In this document: positions 23,459 through 35,989 of the stretch, piece by piece | Position numbering within the stretch: position 1 is the stretch's first letter | How the letters are laid out: each line of letters begins with the position of its first letter | Origin: Mixophyes australis | Lineage: Eukaryota; Chordata; Amphibia; Anura; Limnodynastidae | Length of the DNA stretch: 64,000 bases | Reading direction: 5' to 3' | Assembly (NCBI GenBank): GCA_036250195.1 | Contig: JAVHZZ010000006.1 | Location: 184,523,350 to 184,587,349 of the forward strand | Notes under the pieces: model-generated | Told to the model about the DNA's origin: nothing | The model's database searches: none | The model's input: only the letters and a program-made list of their open reading frames with translations | Position numbers and translations under genes: made by a program

Positions 23459-23693
23459 GGGCCATCTTTTCCATTGGGCAAGGGGGCCCCAGAGGCACGG
23501 CTCTTAATGAGAATAAATAATCCTGCAAAAGAAAAAAACCTGCAAAAAAACCTACAAGGGTCACTGAGCAAGTACATCTATCTCTATCTCTGTATATCTA
23601 TATCTGTATCTGTATACATCTATATATCTATATCTAGGGGCCCCGGTGCACTGCTTTGCCCGGGGGCCCATAATGTTGTTAAGATGGCCCTGT
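23459..23693. mobile_element. Short inverted-repeat element (CAGGGCCATCTT ends), hAT-like
   Basis: The left end CAGGGCCATCTTTTCC and the right end, read on the complement as CAGGGCCATCTTAACAAC, are inverted repeats. GGGGGCCCC occurs near both ends. The middle holds an imperfect TATCTATATCTGTATC microsatellite (about 23576-23637). Flanking 8-mers are not identical, so the target duplication is unclear. Confidence 0.6.
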
Positions 23694-26270
23694 GCTAACT
23701 AAGGTGCAGCTCAGTTTTGTGCTATGTAAATGATCCCTGACTGCGGTCTGTTAACATGTGAAGTGGTGCAGTGTCCCAACACTAGCTTTCTTAGCGGAAG
23801 GAGGTATTGAAGTAGCTCATGTCTGTCAATAGTGCCATCAATCACCTAGGAATCCATAGTAATAGGATGAGTATTTGTATCCTATTGGTGGTGCATGTAA
23901 GAGACATGAATTCCAGCATCCCTCCTTCTGTGCATAAAAGGATGCTATTGATGGGCGGCTTCATGGATTGGAGGGAGCTGGTCAGCGGATGAATTAAAAT
24001 AATGGAGGCAGGGGTTGAAGTATGAGGAAGGAGTGGGTCTGAAGCAGGCAGTGGGTATTGTAGCCAAAGCAATGAATGTGGATGAGGCAGTACTTTGAGA
24101 GGCCAACAGGTACCGGATACAATGTATGTGTGCATTTCTTTTTAGGTGTACTCATGTTTGGAGGTTAGAAGTGAAATGTGTTCTAGATAGTGTAGATGGT
24201 TTGTATGGGTGTCCACAATATATTTTTTGTCAAACTGGAGTCATTTGCCACTTTGTCTTATCATATAGATCATTATTGACCTGGAACATTAAAAGTGCAA
24301 GTTTAAAACGGCATTATAGGCAAGTTCAAAAAACATATTATTATTGAAATTGTAGCACACCGAGCCCATCTAGACAGTACCATGTGATATGTCAAAACAG
24401 AGTGTACCTGGTTCGTGATTTAATAAAATGGTCAACCAAATTCTTTAGATCTCATCATTCTGACATGCCTTTTTAGCTTAATGTAGTGTGCCTGAGAGGC
24501 TAATATTTAGTGGATTATTTTTAATTACTGTAAATGAGGTATCTGGATCCTGAGGTATGGGAGTTTACTTAATTCACTCTGAACATGATTAAACAGTATG
24601 AAAGTCTCTGCCAAATATGTTAATAAATGGAAAATGAGCTTCTAATCGGTCAAATGCTAGAGATTTGCAGAGTGTGACTGTAGTATGGAGGGACTTTCTG
24701 TTATATATAAATTACTTGCTGAAGGGCTCATGACAATGAAACACGCATCTCAGTTTTCACCTCAAAGCTAGTAGCTATGTATGGAATTAATCTATATATC
24801 TGTATATCTGTATTTCCAAAACAGAACAAAGTGCAGCATGTTTTGTTTAAAACTTTGATCACCATGACTTTCTCAATGGCTGCATTCATTTGGAAAATGT
24901 ATTTTCAATCAGTACGGTAATGGCCATTTATGAGCAAGCAAAAATTTGCAGTGCATGTACCATTTTTATGTACTTATTTTTGTAGAAATATTCCCATTTT
25001 TATTAGAGCTGGAAAGGTGATGATGGTTCCTATCTTAACACAGGCTGGGCGCAACCATGCTCGTGGTTTAAGCTGAGTTTTTAGTTTTATGGGGAAACAT
25101 TTTGAAATGAAGTCCAGAACTTATGTATGTATGAGGTGAGCAAATAGGTGTACTTGAATAATTGAACAGGCATTGCATCATCTGCATTTTTGAAATGTGA
25201 GTAAATGATGTTTAATTGTATGAGGTCAAAAATCTTGCAGCAGCTTGGGGGGCACACAAAAAGTGGCCTCGTTGGGGTCCTAATTTACCTGCTCTGTGTG
25301 TATACTCAATAAAACTGTCTATCTTAGGTATCTTCCCTCAAGTTTGGGTATTTTTAAATAAACTAGGAGATCTGAAATTTGCTCAAACCCTAAAGTCCAT
25401 CTTATACGTTTAGGTCCTAAACAACCTAGAATTGTTATACAAACCCATTCTCATTGATCAATGCTAATTTATGATGACAAGGAGTTTACAGTATGGGAAA
25501 ATAAGCATTTGTGATATTTTGAGTGGGTGCAGAAGTAGACTGTCATGGGAAAATAGGAACACATTGGAGCCCTGCGCTTAGTAAGAGCAAAAATTGCTTT
25601 TTACAATTGTACATAAGCAATAGAAAACATTCTGCTCTCAGACATAGCTCCCGATGCACCCCTCTACACTTATAGTTTGGTATATAGAATCCTGAACACT
25701 GGACTTAGATAATCACAGCACTGTTTTTGTGTTGAAGTCAAAAAGACCTCAGATCTTCTTGCATCTGGGGGGAGCTTGTTCTTGACCTCTATACCTCTTG
25801 GAATGGACACCAGACCTCTCTAAGATATGAAAAATTTCCAGCTCGGGGAACAAATCACATACTTTGATGATACCAGACTTCTGCCAATCTAACATGCCAC
25901 AATAGAAGTAAAATTTGACATTGTTTAATCCACAACTTGCTTACACATTATTGCTAGGTGTGTATTGCTGTACACACAAGAAGCTCACATGTTACAAACA
26001 ATTCAGGTATGTGTGAGTAACCAGTGTTATATACCATATTAAGTTTTAAAAACTGCAGACTAGGTTATAATTTACAATAAATGTGCCCTTAGTATGCTGA
26101 AGATATTTGATAAATGTGCGGCCTACCTTTTCATATTTTCCTGAATGTAAGTGGGAGGCATTAGGCATAATTAAACTAAAACACATCTTTCTTATTTCAA
26201 CAAAATATTCAGAAAAATAAAGATTAAGACTATTGTTATAAGTCCAATAAAGCATTGCAATACTATTTCA
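23694..26270. other. Intergenic stretch without recognised genes
   Basis: I see no conserved coding exon, RNA gene or intact transposon in this part. Open frames are short and have no recognisable domain. It lies between the 5' flank of keratin C and unit B, so it may hold regulatory DNA, but nothing in the sequence shows it. Confidence 0.45.
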
Positions 26271-26272
26271 TA

Positions 26273-26555
26273 CCATGCCTGCCTACTCTCCCGGAATTCC
26301 TGGGAGGCTCCCGAATTTCGGGGAGTCCTTCCGGAAGAGTAGGCAAAACTCCTGAAATTTGGCGAAATTAACGGCAGTGAATGGAAGGGGTGGGGCTTAA
26401 TCGTGTCATCAAGCTCCGCCCCCTCCATTCAATGCCGTGAATTTCGGCTTTTTAGAGTGAGAGTGAAAAGTGAAATGTCACCACGCCCTCCTCCTGCCCC
26501 ATGTAACAAGACTTCTCCCCCGGATCACCTGGGGGAGAAATATTAGAAGCAGGCA
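26273..26555. mobile_element. MITE-like insertion (ATGCCTGCCTACT ends) flanked by long direct repeat
   Basis: The left end ATGCCTGCCTACTCTCCCGG and the right end GAAGCAGGCAT form a short inverted repeat (ATGCCTGC). The interior has several small inverted repeats (TCCCGGAATTCCTGGGAGG; GGGCTTAA...). The string TTGCAATACTATTT occurs just left (26255-26268) and just right (about 26570-26583), an unusually long flanking direct repeat. Confidence 0.55.
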
Positions 26556-26971
26556 TGTATGTTTTATACTATTGCAATACTATTTGATAAAGGGAGCAAT
26601 GATACTTTATTCAAAATGGTAAATTTACACTTTTTTTTTAATGAGTTTTTATTACATTTTTCAGAGAAAAAAACATCAGGTATCAAACAAAAATTTACAT
26701 CAAACAAAAAAGACAAAACAGGGGAAGTCACGACAAAGAGAGGACGGGGAGGGGAATAGGAGTCGTCACCAGGGGCTGCTCTGGCAGAGGAGTAGGTGAG
26801 ATATATGTGAGATCCTGTGTTTAATAAATCAAAATTGAACAGAGAGGGGCTCTATTGAGACTTGGGAGATGAGGCTACAGCTAAATGAGCATAGTAGCAT
26901 TATAATCAGACCACTTCAACAGAGGAAAGGAGGCTTAAGTAGAATACTTGAAACAAATAGTTTCCATCATG

Positions 26972-27357
26972 TAACTATCATCATCATCATCATCATCATC
27001 ATTTATTTATTTATATTGCGCCACTAATTTCGTAGCGCTGTACAGAGAACTCATTCACATCAGTCCCTGCCCCATTGGAGCTTACAGTCTAGGTTCCCTA
27101 ATATAGACACACACTAACACAGACAGAGAGGGAGACAGACAGAGAGGGAGAGACTAGGGTCAATTTAGATAGCAGCCAATTAACCTACTAGTATGTTTTT
27201 GGAGTGTGGGAGGAAACCGGAGCACCCGGAGGAAACCCATGCAAACACAGGGAGAACATACAAACTCCACACATATAAGGCCATGGTCGGGAATTGAACT
27301 CATGACCCAAGTGCTGTGAGGCAGAAGTGCTAAGCACTAGGCCACTGTGCTGCCCCA
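26972..27357 (-). mobile_element. L2/CR1-like LINE-derived repeat
   Basis: Begins with a (CAT)n tract (26976-27002) followed by TTTATATTGCGCCACTAATTTCG, the complement of the LINE 3' end, quoted in part. It continues through GTCCCTGCCCCATTGGAGC, GTGGGAGGAAACCGGAGC and a tRNA-like tail ending GCCACTGTGCTGCCCC. Relatives are at 6191, 13881, 33684 and 36000. Confidence 0.8.
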
Positions 27358-27960
27358 TGCCCCTAACTATGTTGGATATTTGCTATAACTTTGGAGAGAT
27401 GTGGGAACCCGGAGTCTTCCACTTCTGGACAATAGCCGCTCTAGTGGTAATTAGGATATGACCCACAACATACCGGTGGTGAGCTAGAAAGTCAGACGGA
27501 TATAGTTGGAGTAGAGCCAAAGTCGGTTTTGGTGCAATGACTAATGAAGTTACATGTCAAATTAGATCAAACACATCATCCCATAAAGGTTTAATTTTGG
27601 GGCAGGTCCAGAAAACGTGAAAGAGGGTTTCTGCTTTCCCACATTCCCTCCTACAAAAAATGTAGATACCGTGGGCCAAATTCTATGCAGTTTAACTTGA
27701 GTATAATATAACCCGTGGATCATTGTTATGAGCATCTCTGAGTGGTTAATACATTTTCACATTTTATATATATTTTGGAAAATGTGTTCCCAGTCATCCT
27801 CCGTCAGGGGGTTGACCAAGATCAAGTACCCATTGCACTTGTACAGGAATCTTACTTTGTTCAGGCGTGGTTAGAAAACACTGGTACCAAGCTGATATGC
27901 CCCCAGAACGGGAACGCGAGTAGGTCAAGAGCTTCACTATTTGCAGGGAGGGGGGTGGCA
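27358..27960 (-). mobile_element. L1-like LINE ORF2 C-terminal fragment
   Basis: On the minus strand around 27570-27660 one reads CRRECGKAETLFHVFWTCPK followed by IKPLWDDVFDLI. This is the Cys/His-containing C-terminal segment of L1-type ORF2 proteins (C...C...H.fW.CP...W). The upstream part (27700-27860) reads like 'NHSEMLI..I.HGWYYTPVKLHRIWP'. Stops and frameshifts show it is a decayed fragment. Confidence 0.75.
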
Positions 27961-28141
27961 TAGCAAAGACGAACTAGACTTCTGCGATTGGATCCAATGG
28001 CATACCCGGAGTTATTTAAAGAAATCAGAGGTCGGAAACTGGAAACACTCCTGAAGAGAGAGGAGAACGGCACCAGGACACCCTGCTCATAAAGGTGTGA
28101 TAGCCTACTGACTCCCAGGGAAATCCAAACATTCAAGAGCG

Positions 28142-28333
28142 GGGGGTAAATGTATTAATGTCCGAGTTCTTCAACTCCGGAGTGTTCAGCGTCTTCGGCG
28201 ATTAAATTTAAAGCGGCGCTGCATTGTAAAGGGAAACTTCCCTTTACAATGCAGCGCCGCTTTAAATTTAATCGCTGAAGACGCTGAACACACCAGGGTT
28301 TAAGAATCCGGACATTAATACATTTACCCCCAG
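28142..28333. mobile_element. Near-perfect hairpin MITE
   Basis: A palindrome of about 190 bp. The arms begin GGGGGTAAATGTATTAATGTCCG and end with the complement (quoted in part). The centre is AAGGGAAACTTCCCTTT at about 28238, flanked on both sides by complementary copies of GCAGCGCCGCTTTAAATTTA. It shares the outer GGGGTAAATGTAT with 8860-9037. A right half of the same family is at 30500-30593. Confidence 0.88.
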
Positions 28334-28520
28334 GTCTGGGATTAAGGATGCCACAGCAGAATGGGGAAAGCGAAAATCCATGAACCTCCCTTAGCAACGT
28401 ATCCCAGCTAACTAAAGAGTCTTTGACACTAGGCAATATGAACATTGTGGCTTCTTCCCCGGGGTCGGTCTTCTTGCTCCTGGCCGGCTTTGATCGGGTA
28501 ACACAAGTCTCAAACAGTTC

Positions 28521-28746
28521 CTCACCAGGGTTAGAGTGTGCTATCGGATGAGCCACACTCAGGTATGTCCTCTGGGTTTTGGGCTGGAGAGAGACAAGTG
28601 CACCATGCAGCAGAGTCTACATCAGCCCCTCACCGATGTTAGAGTGCGCTATCGGATGAGCCACACTCAGCATAACCTCCACCAGGTAGTTGGTAAACTG
28701 ATAAGAACATATACTACACTTGATCTTAGCCAAAAGGCCGAGAAGA
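28521..28746 (-). repeat. U2 snRNA-derived repeat (retroposed fragment)
   Basis: On the minus strand, 28746 to about 28695 reads CTTCTCGGCCTTTTGGCTAA, then GATCAAGTGTAGTATATG and TTCTTATCAGTTT. This is the first ~50 nt of U2 snRNA, including the branch-point recognition region (GUAGUA). The match then stops abruptly and unrelated sequence follows. That sequence includes a duplicated 35-40 bp phrase (GAGTGTGGCTCATCCGATAG) at 28528-28562 and 28635-28670. The rest of U2 (Sm site, 3' stem-loops) is absent, so this is a pseudogene or a U2-headed SINE, not a functional snRNA gene. Confidence 0.8.
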
Positions 28747-28835
28747 AATATTATGTTATTTGTGTGATAACATGAAACTATTCAAAGTGGTTTGTGCATT
28801 TCATTCATAAAAGTACAACAGTAAGGTACATAATA

Positions 28836-30000
28836 CACTGATCAGCCAGAACATTAAAACCATCTGCCTAATATTGTGTAGATCCCCCTGTGCCATCAAA
28901 ACAGCTGAGTTGTGGTATCTGGTACTAAGATATTAGTAGCAGACCTTTTAAGTTGTGCAAGTTGCGAGGTGCGCCTCCATGACTCAGACTTGTTTTTCCA
29001 GCACACCCCCCAGATGCTCAATCAGATTGAGTTCTGGGGAATTTGGAGGTAAAGTTTTTGTCATGTTCCTCAAATCATTTCTGAACAACCTTGCAGTGTG
29101 GCAAGGTGCATTATCTGGCTATAAGAGGCCACTGCCATCAGGGAAAACAATTGTCATGAAGGGGTGTACTTGGTATGTAACAATGTTTATGAGGAAGGTA
29201 TGTATCAAATTAGCAACCACATGAATGCAAGGACCCAAGGTTCCCAGGAGAACATTGCCCAGAGCATCACACTGCCTCCCCGACATGCCTGCTTCCCATA
29301 GTGCATCCTGGTGCCAACTATTTCCCAGGTAAATGATGCACATGCACCTGGCCGTTCACATGATGTAAAAGAAAAGGTGATTCATTAGACCGACAGGGCC
29401 ACCTACTTCCATTGTGCCATGGTTCAGTTCAGGTGCTCACATACCCATTGTAGGCGCTCTCGGTGGTGGAGAGGGGTGAGCATTGGCATTTTGACAGGTC
29501 TGTAGCTACGCAGCCCCATACGTAGCAAGCTGATATGCATTGTGTTCTGACACCTATCTATCATAACCAGCATGAACTTTTTCAACAATTTGTGCTACAG
29601 TAGCTCTTCTGTGTAATTAGACTAAACGGGCTCGCCTTCTCTCCCCATGCGTATTGTTGAGCCTTGAGCGCCCTTGACTCTCTCCCCTGTTCACCATTTG
29701 TCCTTTCTTGGACCACTTTTGGTAGGTACTAAACAATGCACATACTGGTAACAACCCACAAGATCTGTTGCTTTGGAAATGCTTTGACTCAGTCATCTAG
29801 CCATCACAATTTGGCCCTTGTTAAAGTTACTCAGATCCTTACGCTTGCCCATTTTTCCGGCTTTCAACACGTTAATGTTAAGAACTGTCTATTCACTTGC
29901 TGCCCAATATATCCCACTCCTTGACATATGCCATTGTAATAAGATAATCAATGTTATCCACTTCACTTGTCAGTGATTTTAATGTTGTGTCTGATCTGTG
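28836..30000 (-). mobile_element. Tc1/mariner-like element with decayed transposase
   Basis: Inverted ends CACTGATCAGCCAGAACATT (left) and, on the complement of the right end, CACAGATCAGACACAACATT. TA lies outside each end (28834-28835 and 30001-30002). Length is about 1165 bp. A minus-strand fragment at about 29343-29119 resembles the central transposase region leading to a HPFMTIVFPDGSG block that precedes the second catalytic Asp. The reading frame is disrupted throughout. Confidence 0.85.
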
Positions 30001-30002
30001 TA

Positions 30003-31143
30003 TAGTCTACATGTTACAACATCAGGTAAATTCTTACAACCAGAACCCAAACGAATTTAGATCTTCACCTATAGCAAGCCAACTTTCCCATACAGTATGT
30101 TATACTCATAGGTTCAAGGCAGACCCTATAAGTATAACAAGGAAATATAGGGAATTCCAGAGACTAGTCAAAAAGGTCAGGCTACAGGGGAGCAATAGGT
30201 ACAATAGACAAGATCAGCAGGCTGATCAGATAGGCTAAGCCGTCCCTGCCATTTAAACTAATGAAGGCTAATGAGAGAGCTGCATTAGGAGTGAGCCCCT
30301 CCGCAGCCTATTGCTGCAATTGCAATCTCTGGAAGTATCGTTACGACTGCCTAGCAAATACCTGGGATGGAAGAATCAGTGTGAGCCTTTGGAGAGTAGC
30401 GCGGTGGCTCATAATTGTACATTATACATTATTCATATGGGGTTTTTTTTGCATACACTCCTAACCCCAAAGAGAAATTCCGGGCCCCAATACAGCAGCT
30501 TTCCCTTTACAAGGCAGCGCCGCTTTAAAGTTAAGCTGTCATCTCGCCGATTTCCGGCAACTTGTACAACCCGCACTATGATACATTTACCCCTATGTCT
30601 CTGTTCCAATACGGCAATCTGGTCATCGCAGGATTCAAGCACCTCTAACTGGATGCGCCTTATTCTAGCTGCTGCTTGTATAGCTGCACCCCTCATGAAA
30701 TCAATGTGTTTTCTAATCTCATGCAATTACTATGGTGACCACACTCACATGACATATGATGTAGTGAGCAGAGAAGTTTTGGATTGCCCCTCTACTCAGC
30801 GTGCTCATTTCTAGCACAATCCCCTACTTCCTTATGTGACCACTGAGGAAATTCTTAAATGACTGGCACTGACTCAGAGACCAGTCTACACTCTTCTTGG
30901 GAACGAGCTTGAGAGCTGAAATGCAAATGTATTCCAGCTGAGAGACTCTATCTTGCACTGGCAGCCATATCCATTGCAGAGGGTTTTGCAAAGTGAAGAT
31001 TGGACTAAAGGAGGACATTTCAGAACAAACCTCATGTTGCAAAGGTAAAAAAATTCTGTTTAAGAAAAAAATATATACAGTATACATGGGATTGCAGCAT
31101 AACCACTTCTTTTCTATTTCACAAATATCATTTTGCAAATTAC
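30003..31143. other. Region 3' of keratin B without recognised exons
   Basis: This is where keratin B tail exons 7-8 would be expected, but no Ser-rich exon or [17 protein letters not shown] tail was found. It holds a half copy of the hairpin MITE family (30500-30593, ending ATACATTTACCCC). Otherwise nothing was identified. Confidence 0.5.
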
Positions 31144-31749
31144 CCTCCTTCCAGAAGCTGCTGATATGTCTTAATCTCCCTTTGTAGCTGGTCTGATATC
31201 CAGAAGTGTTTCATACTCAGACTTTTGACATTCCACATCGCTCTTTATCTGTTCCAGTTGCTCCTCCAGGCTGCTGATCTTCAGTTGAATCTGTGATATT
31301 CGCAAGCAGTAGCCAATTTCCGTTTCTGTCAGCGTTTCCTCCATAGATTTTTTCTAATGTGGAAAATATAGACACATAAAAGTTAATTACTATTTTCTTC
31401 ACACCCTTATGTTCTTCATAACCAAGAGGCAATTATTTTGTTGCATGTCAGACGAGCCCTATTATAACTAACCCAGTATGTGGTGGATTGTACCTGAATG
31501 GCGAATTTATTTTTTGAGAAGCAAAAGATGTGTTAATAATGAGGCAACCGGAGACAGCTGTGTCAGGAACTAAGGTTTGCGGTAGTACAATGAAGGCAAT
31601 TAATTAGAAAATGCTAACTTTCTTGTTAAAAATGTCTAAATGAGTGATATTTACTTTGTAGGTAGATCTAGCAATAGTTTAATATTACAGTATTTGTATC
31701 TTGAGGTGTATTCAACTTATATACAATCTGAGTATGAAACGCTTAACCA

Positions 31750-32095
31750 TTTCTCCATGTAGTTTATCTCACACTATTTCATCCTCCATATCTCCCACTC
31801 ATGCTGCACTGTGCACCTCCTCCTTGGGCTCCCTGCCCATTTTCTCCACTCCTTCATTGTCTTTGCACCTCTTGAAGTGACTCTAAACCTGTTAGTTGCG
31901 CCAACGCTAATGGACACAGGTTTGAACCTGCGCTGAATATACCCCTTGCACCCCAGTAGCTGTGTTGTGAGTTGTAGTGTTATTTGTTTACTGTATTGTA
32001 CTGTTATACCATGCACTGTCATGTTTTCCCTCTGTACGGTACTGCAGACCTCATGTATCACCCTATAAATAAAGTATAATAATAATAATAATATA
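31750..32095 (+). mobile_element. LINE 3'-end-like repeat ending in (AAT)n
   Basis: Ends with CACCCTATAAATAAAGTATA followed by (ATA)n, the pattern of CR1/L2-type 3' termini. Upstream sequence has the look of a decayed 3' UTR. It lies in keratin B intron 5. The assignment rests on the 3' end only. Confidence 0.4.
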
Positions 32096-33683
32096 CAAAT
32101 CTTTACATTAATTTGTATAAGGGATGGGAAGGGCAGAAAGACTAGGACCATCTCTAGAAGCTGATGTGCCTAAGTCTCTCACTGGAGAGTGTTTGACATA
32201 TTAGGCTGAGCCTGATTGCACTGGCAGTGATCTGTGATTTAAGGGCTGTACCTGTGCATTAGATTAAGCAGGCAATATGTATTCTCGGCCAGTCATTCAG
32301 AGCTAAGAAAACGGGGCAATTTGTTGTTCTGGTTACTTTCCTGAGGTCTGTGTCTTGTGAGAGAGGACAGTGGTTGACACTGCACCCTGAGATTGCTTCA
32401 GAAAGAAGCCAATAACAAATTTAGCTGCCAGAAAAAGGTGAATTATTTATGGCTTCCTTTTTAATTATGTTCATAATGAAGTTCCATGCAACCCTCACTC
32501 AATGTGCACTAACTGTTCAGTAAAACATTTAAAAACATTATAAAACATTTGGTGGCGTGGATGATTCAAGCAGTTTTGTAGGCTAACCTCATCTTACCTC
32601 ATTACAGATACATCTCTGGATGGCACCATATACCCTGAGATCCTTACATACAGCACCTGACTTGTCATATGCACTCTTCTGGAGCTAGATATAGAGGCAT
32701 TATTAAGGTTCAAGCGTGTATGAAATACTACTCCTAACAATCACCCATTACTTTCTTACTCAATAAAATAAAAATACATTTGGTTCCTTATCCTTTATTT
32801 TTATAATATAAGTGTTTCAAGTTGTCCAGCACCTAGAACTGGAGACACATGGGAGATCTAGCCACCAGTCATATGCCATAACCTTCTTACCATTGCATAC
32901 TGAGCTTGTAATTCAATTTCCAGTAATTGTAGAGTGCGCTTCAGTTCTGTAATCTTGGACTTGTTTGTCTGCTCTTGCTGCTGTCCTACAGAAATCTCTT
33001 GCTTCCCTTCTCCACTCTAGAAGAAGAAAAAAAGTCTAGTTGTTAATTGTTCTTAAAGGACATTTTTTTCATTCCCTTTAATAGACAATAAGAATATTTA
33101 CCTTTTGGTTGAACAAATCCTCAGCGGCTTTGCGATTTTTCTCTGCCATAGCTTCATACTCCAGTCTCATGTTATTAAGTGTCTTAGTCAGATCTTTCCC
33201 TGGAGCTGCATTCATTTCTACATTGACTTGGCCAACAGTGGTGCCTTGGGAAGACTGTCTTTGTATCTAAGCAGGTTACATAAAAAATAAATGTCACACT
33301 CTGAAAATGCTTCCTTAAAAATAATAAAAAAATCCTTCTTGTGACCTGCTATTTTACAAACCTTATGATTTTTCTATGCAAATTCAACAAATAAGATTTG
33401 TTTTTCACTTCTATGTGTCCTAGTGCAAATTTTACTAAATATATTTGCCCTAATGTTGTGCCTGATGATCTAAATAATGGCTAAACCAGACCAAAGAAAG
33501 TTGGAATAAAAAAACAATGGATGCCTCAAAAAATGCACATTCTCCACCTCACAATCTCATTATAACTTCATTATGATATTGATCTCATTATAATAAACAC
33601 AATCATTTATGCAAAGCTTCTCAAAATGAGACACACTGGTGCACCTCTTCCCTAGTTCACTGGGAACGCCTTTATTCCACCCA

Positions 33684-33830
33684 TCATCATCATCATTTAT
33701 TTATATAGCGCCACTAATTCCGGAGCGCTGTACAGAGAACTCACATCAGTCCCTGCCCCATTGGGGCTTACAGTCTAAATTTCCTAACACACACACACAC
33801 AGACCCACCCACCCCCTCCTCTCTGCCTGT
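33684..33830 (-). mobile_element. L2/CR1-like LINE 3' end
   Basis: CATCATCATCATTTATTTAT, AGCGCCACTAATTCCGGAGC and CAGTCCCTGCCCCATTGGGG identify a minus-strand copy of the same family as at 26972. It sits in keratin B intron 3. Confidence 0.75.
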
Positions 33831-35364
33831 GCAGACTTCAGCTCCTTTAAAAATGCTGCCATTTTGTCACAAATCAATGTACACAGTGGGTTCTAAACTG
33901 CACAGATGACTCCAGTGCATTTAGTAGAAGCTGTATATTTCCATGTACAAGACAATAAATTAGTCATCAGAATCTCGAAAACCTCTAATAAAAATTAATT
34001 GTGGACTCAGTGAAACTTAAATGGTGACTTTTGAAAAGTACTGTAAATATAAATTGTAGCAAATTGAGCGGTGAATAGAAAGTAGGCCTAATGACGAAGA
34101 ATCAATGTGCAGATGAGAAGTACACTTCTAAATACCATATTTGGTTATAAGGTAATGGTTAGATACTTGCATACCTCCTCATGGTTCTTCTTGAGATAGC
34201 TTAGCTCCTCAGTCAGACTTTCAATCTGCAACTCCAAGTCAGACTTGCTCAAGGTCAGGCCATCGAAGACCTTTTCAAGTCCTTTAATATCTGCCTCAGT
34301 GGTCTGGCGCAGATGAAGTTCATTCTCATATCTGGTATAATAAAAAAGCATCACTCATTCTCAGTATCAAATCAGTGCCAACTCACATTAAATATATTAT
34401 AAAAGAGGTGTATTTATTATCAGAACATGACAATTCTTCGCTACATCCAGTAAAGTACATATCATATACTTTAAGTTGTACTGGAGGAATCAATGCACTT
34501 AAATTCCCAAATTTTCAATCCCAAAAATATATAATATACAAAAATGTACCTATAAATCACGACTTTGCATGATCTACATTATGTAAGAAAAACTAGCAAC
34601 CGGACAGAAAAATAGAAAAAATAAAACAGTAAGGATCCAGTCCTTTTTTACTCTGTCATGAATACAGCAAGCTGTGATGCTTTATAACCATATGTTGTGG
34701 TCATATTTGCCTGTGCAGGACGTTATACTGTAAGACAACGTGTTCATTTTGTTTCTTTACTCACTTCAATCTGAAGTCATCTGCTGCAAGCCGGGCATTG
34801 TCAATTGCCAAAATGACACTAGCATTGTCCACAGTTGCGTTTTGTATCTGGAATAGGAGATATAACATAGAGTAATTATTACTTAAGACATTAAACAGCA
34901 ATAGGTTTCCTGCATAATACTTCATGGTGTTATGCCCCCAAGCATGACTGTTATACACATGAGAAAATAAATTAGTACATGGAATAAGAAACCAAACCTC
35001 TGTTATCCAAAAACCCATTATCTAGGGATTGCTGAAAACCAAAACGGTAAAGAAAGTCAATTATTGCTGCTCTTTTTTGATTTGTCATACATACAGACCT
35101 GATCACTGTGTTCCTACGGCTACTATGAGGAGCTCTGGTAAACAAATTAGTGAGGAGGGGAGCAACAGGCTCTCTTACTACATTAGTGGGCCTAAGGCTA
35201 AGGTCATATTACACATTTACAGAACATAAGGGATAACATACAATTGTACCAAGTCATTGTACAAATTATGATGTGTGTTCTTCTCTCAAAAGGGGTCTGC
35301 GATAGAAAACTATTTCTCCCATATCCAGGCTCCATTACTAGAAAGTTTAATGTTTAGCCTAGGA

Positions 35365-35541
35365 CAGAGTTTCTCAACTCCAGTCCTCAGGACCCCCTAG
35401 CAGTACATGTTTTCCATATCTCCTTGCTGGAGCACAGGTGTATTCATTACTGACTGACACAGTGTAGCAGGTGGTATAATTATTTCACTGGTCACCTGGC
35501 AATCTTGCACTGTAAGTGGGGACTGGAGTTGAGAAACACTG
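35365..35541. mobile_element. hAT-type MITE with near-identical 8-bp target duplication
   Basis: 177 bp with inverted ends CAGAGTTTCTCAACTCCAGTC and its complement GACTGGAGTTGAGAAACACTG (quoted in part). Flanked by GCCTAGGA (35357-35364) and GCTTAGGA (35542-35549), 7 of 8 matching. No coding capacity. Confidence 0.85.
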
Positions 35542-35715
35542 GCTTAGGACAATTGCCTTCTTGCCCAGTAATTAAAATAGCACTGCTTGAATGGGAAATG
35601 CATGGTCATTTCTAAATTGGTTTTATTATATTTTGGACATAGTGCTTCAAACTACAGGAATAGAATCTTGTACAGGAAACCCAAAGACCCAAGCATTCAT
35701 CATAATAGGTCTTAG

Positions 35716-35852
<137 letters not shown>

Positions 35853-35989
35853 TAGCACAAGGTATAGTGTGTTAATGACTTCAGAATATAGGATATGCAG
35901 CCCTAAGGCTTCTCTAACATAATTATACATTTTAATGAAGCCAGAATAGAGATGAATATATATCTAATTTCTTCCCTTCACACATCCAA

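Larger units (their letters stand above)
31144..34847 (-). pseudogene. Type I keratin pseudogene B (exons 2-6, headless and tailless)
   Basis: Recognisable exons: exon 2 34765-34847 (83 nt), exon 3 34175-34331 (157 nt), exon 4 33102-33266 (165 nt), exon 5 32891-33016 (126 nt) and exon 6 31144-31353 (210 nt). Exons 2-5 are open and have GT/AG borders. They encode rod segments such as [48 protein letters not shown] and LKRTLQLLEIELQAQ. Exon 6 lacks two bases in the LLDI-TRLQ region (about 31187-31196). This shifts the frame and gives a stop before the helix-termination motif. I found no head exon between 34848 and the end of gene A at 47475, and no tail exons below 31144. The rod is quite diverged from A and C, so B was once a distinct paralogue. 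If the exon 6 indel were an assembly error, exon 1 would still be missing. Confidence 0.82.

Noticed and set aside
28695..28746. Functional U2 snRNA gene
   Set aside because: Only the first ~50 nt are present; the Sm site and 3' stem-loops are missing.
30311..30814. 167-aa plus-strand open frame
   Set aside because: It crosses a half MITE and unrelated sequence, and no family resemblance was seen.
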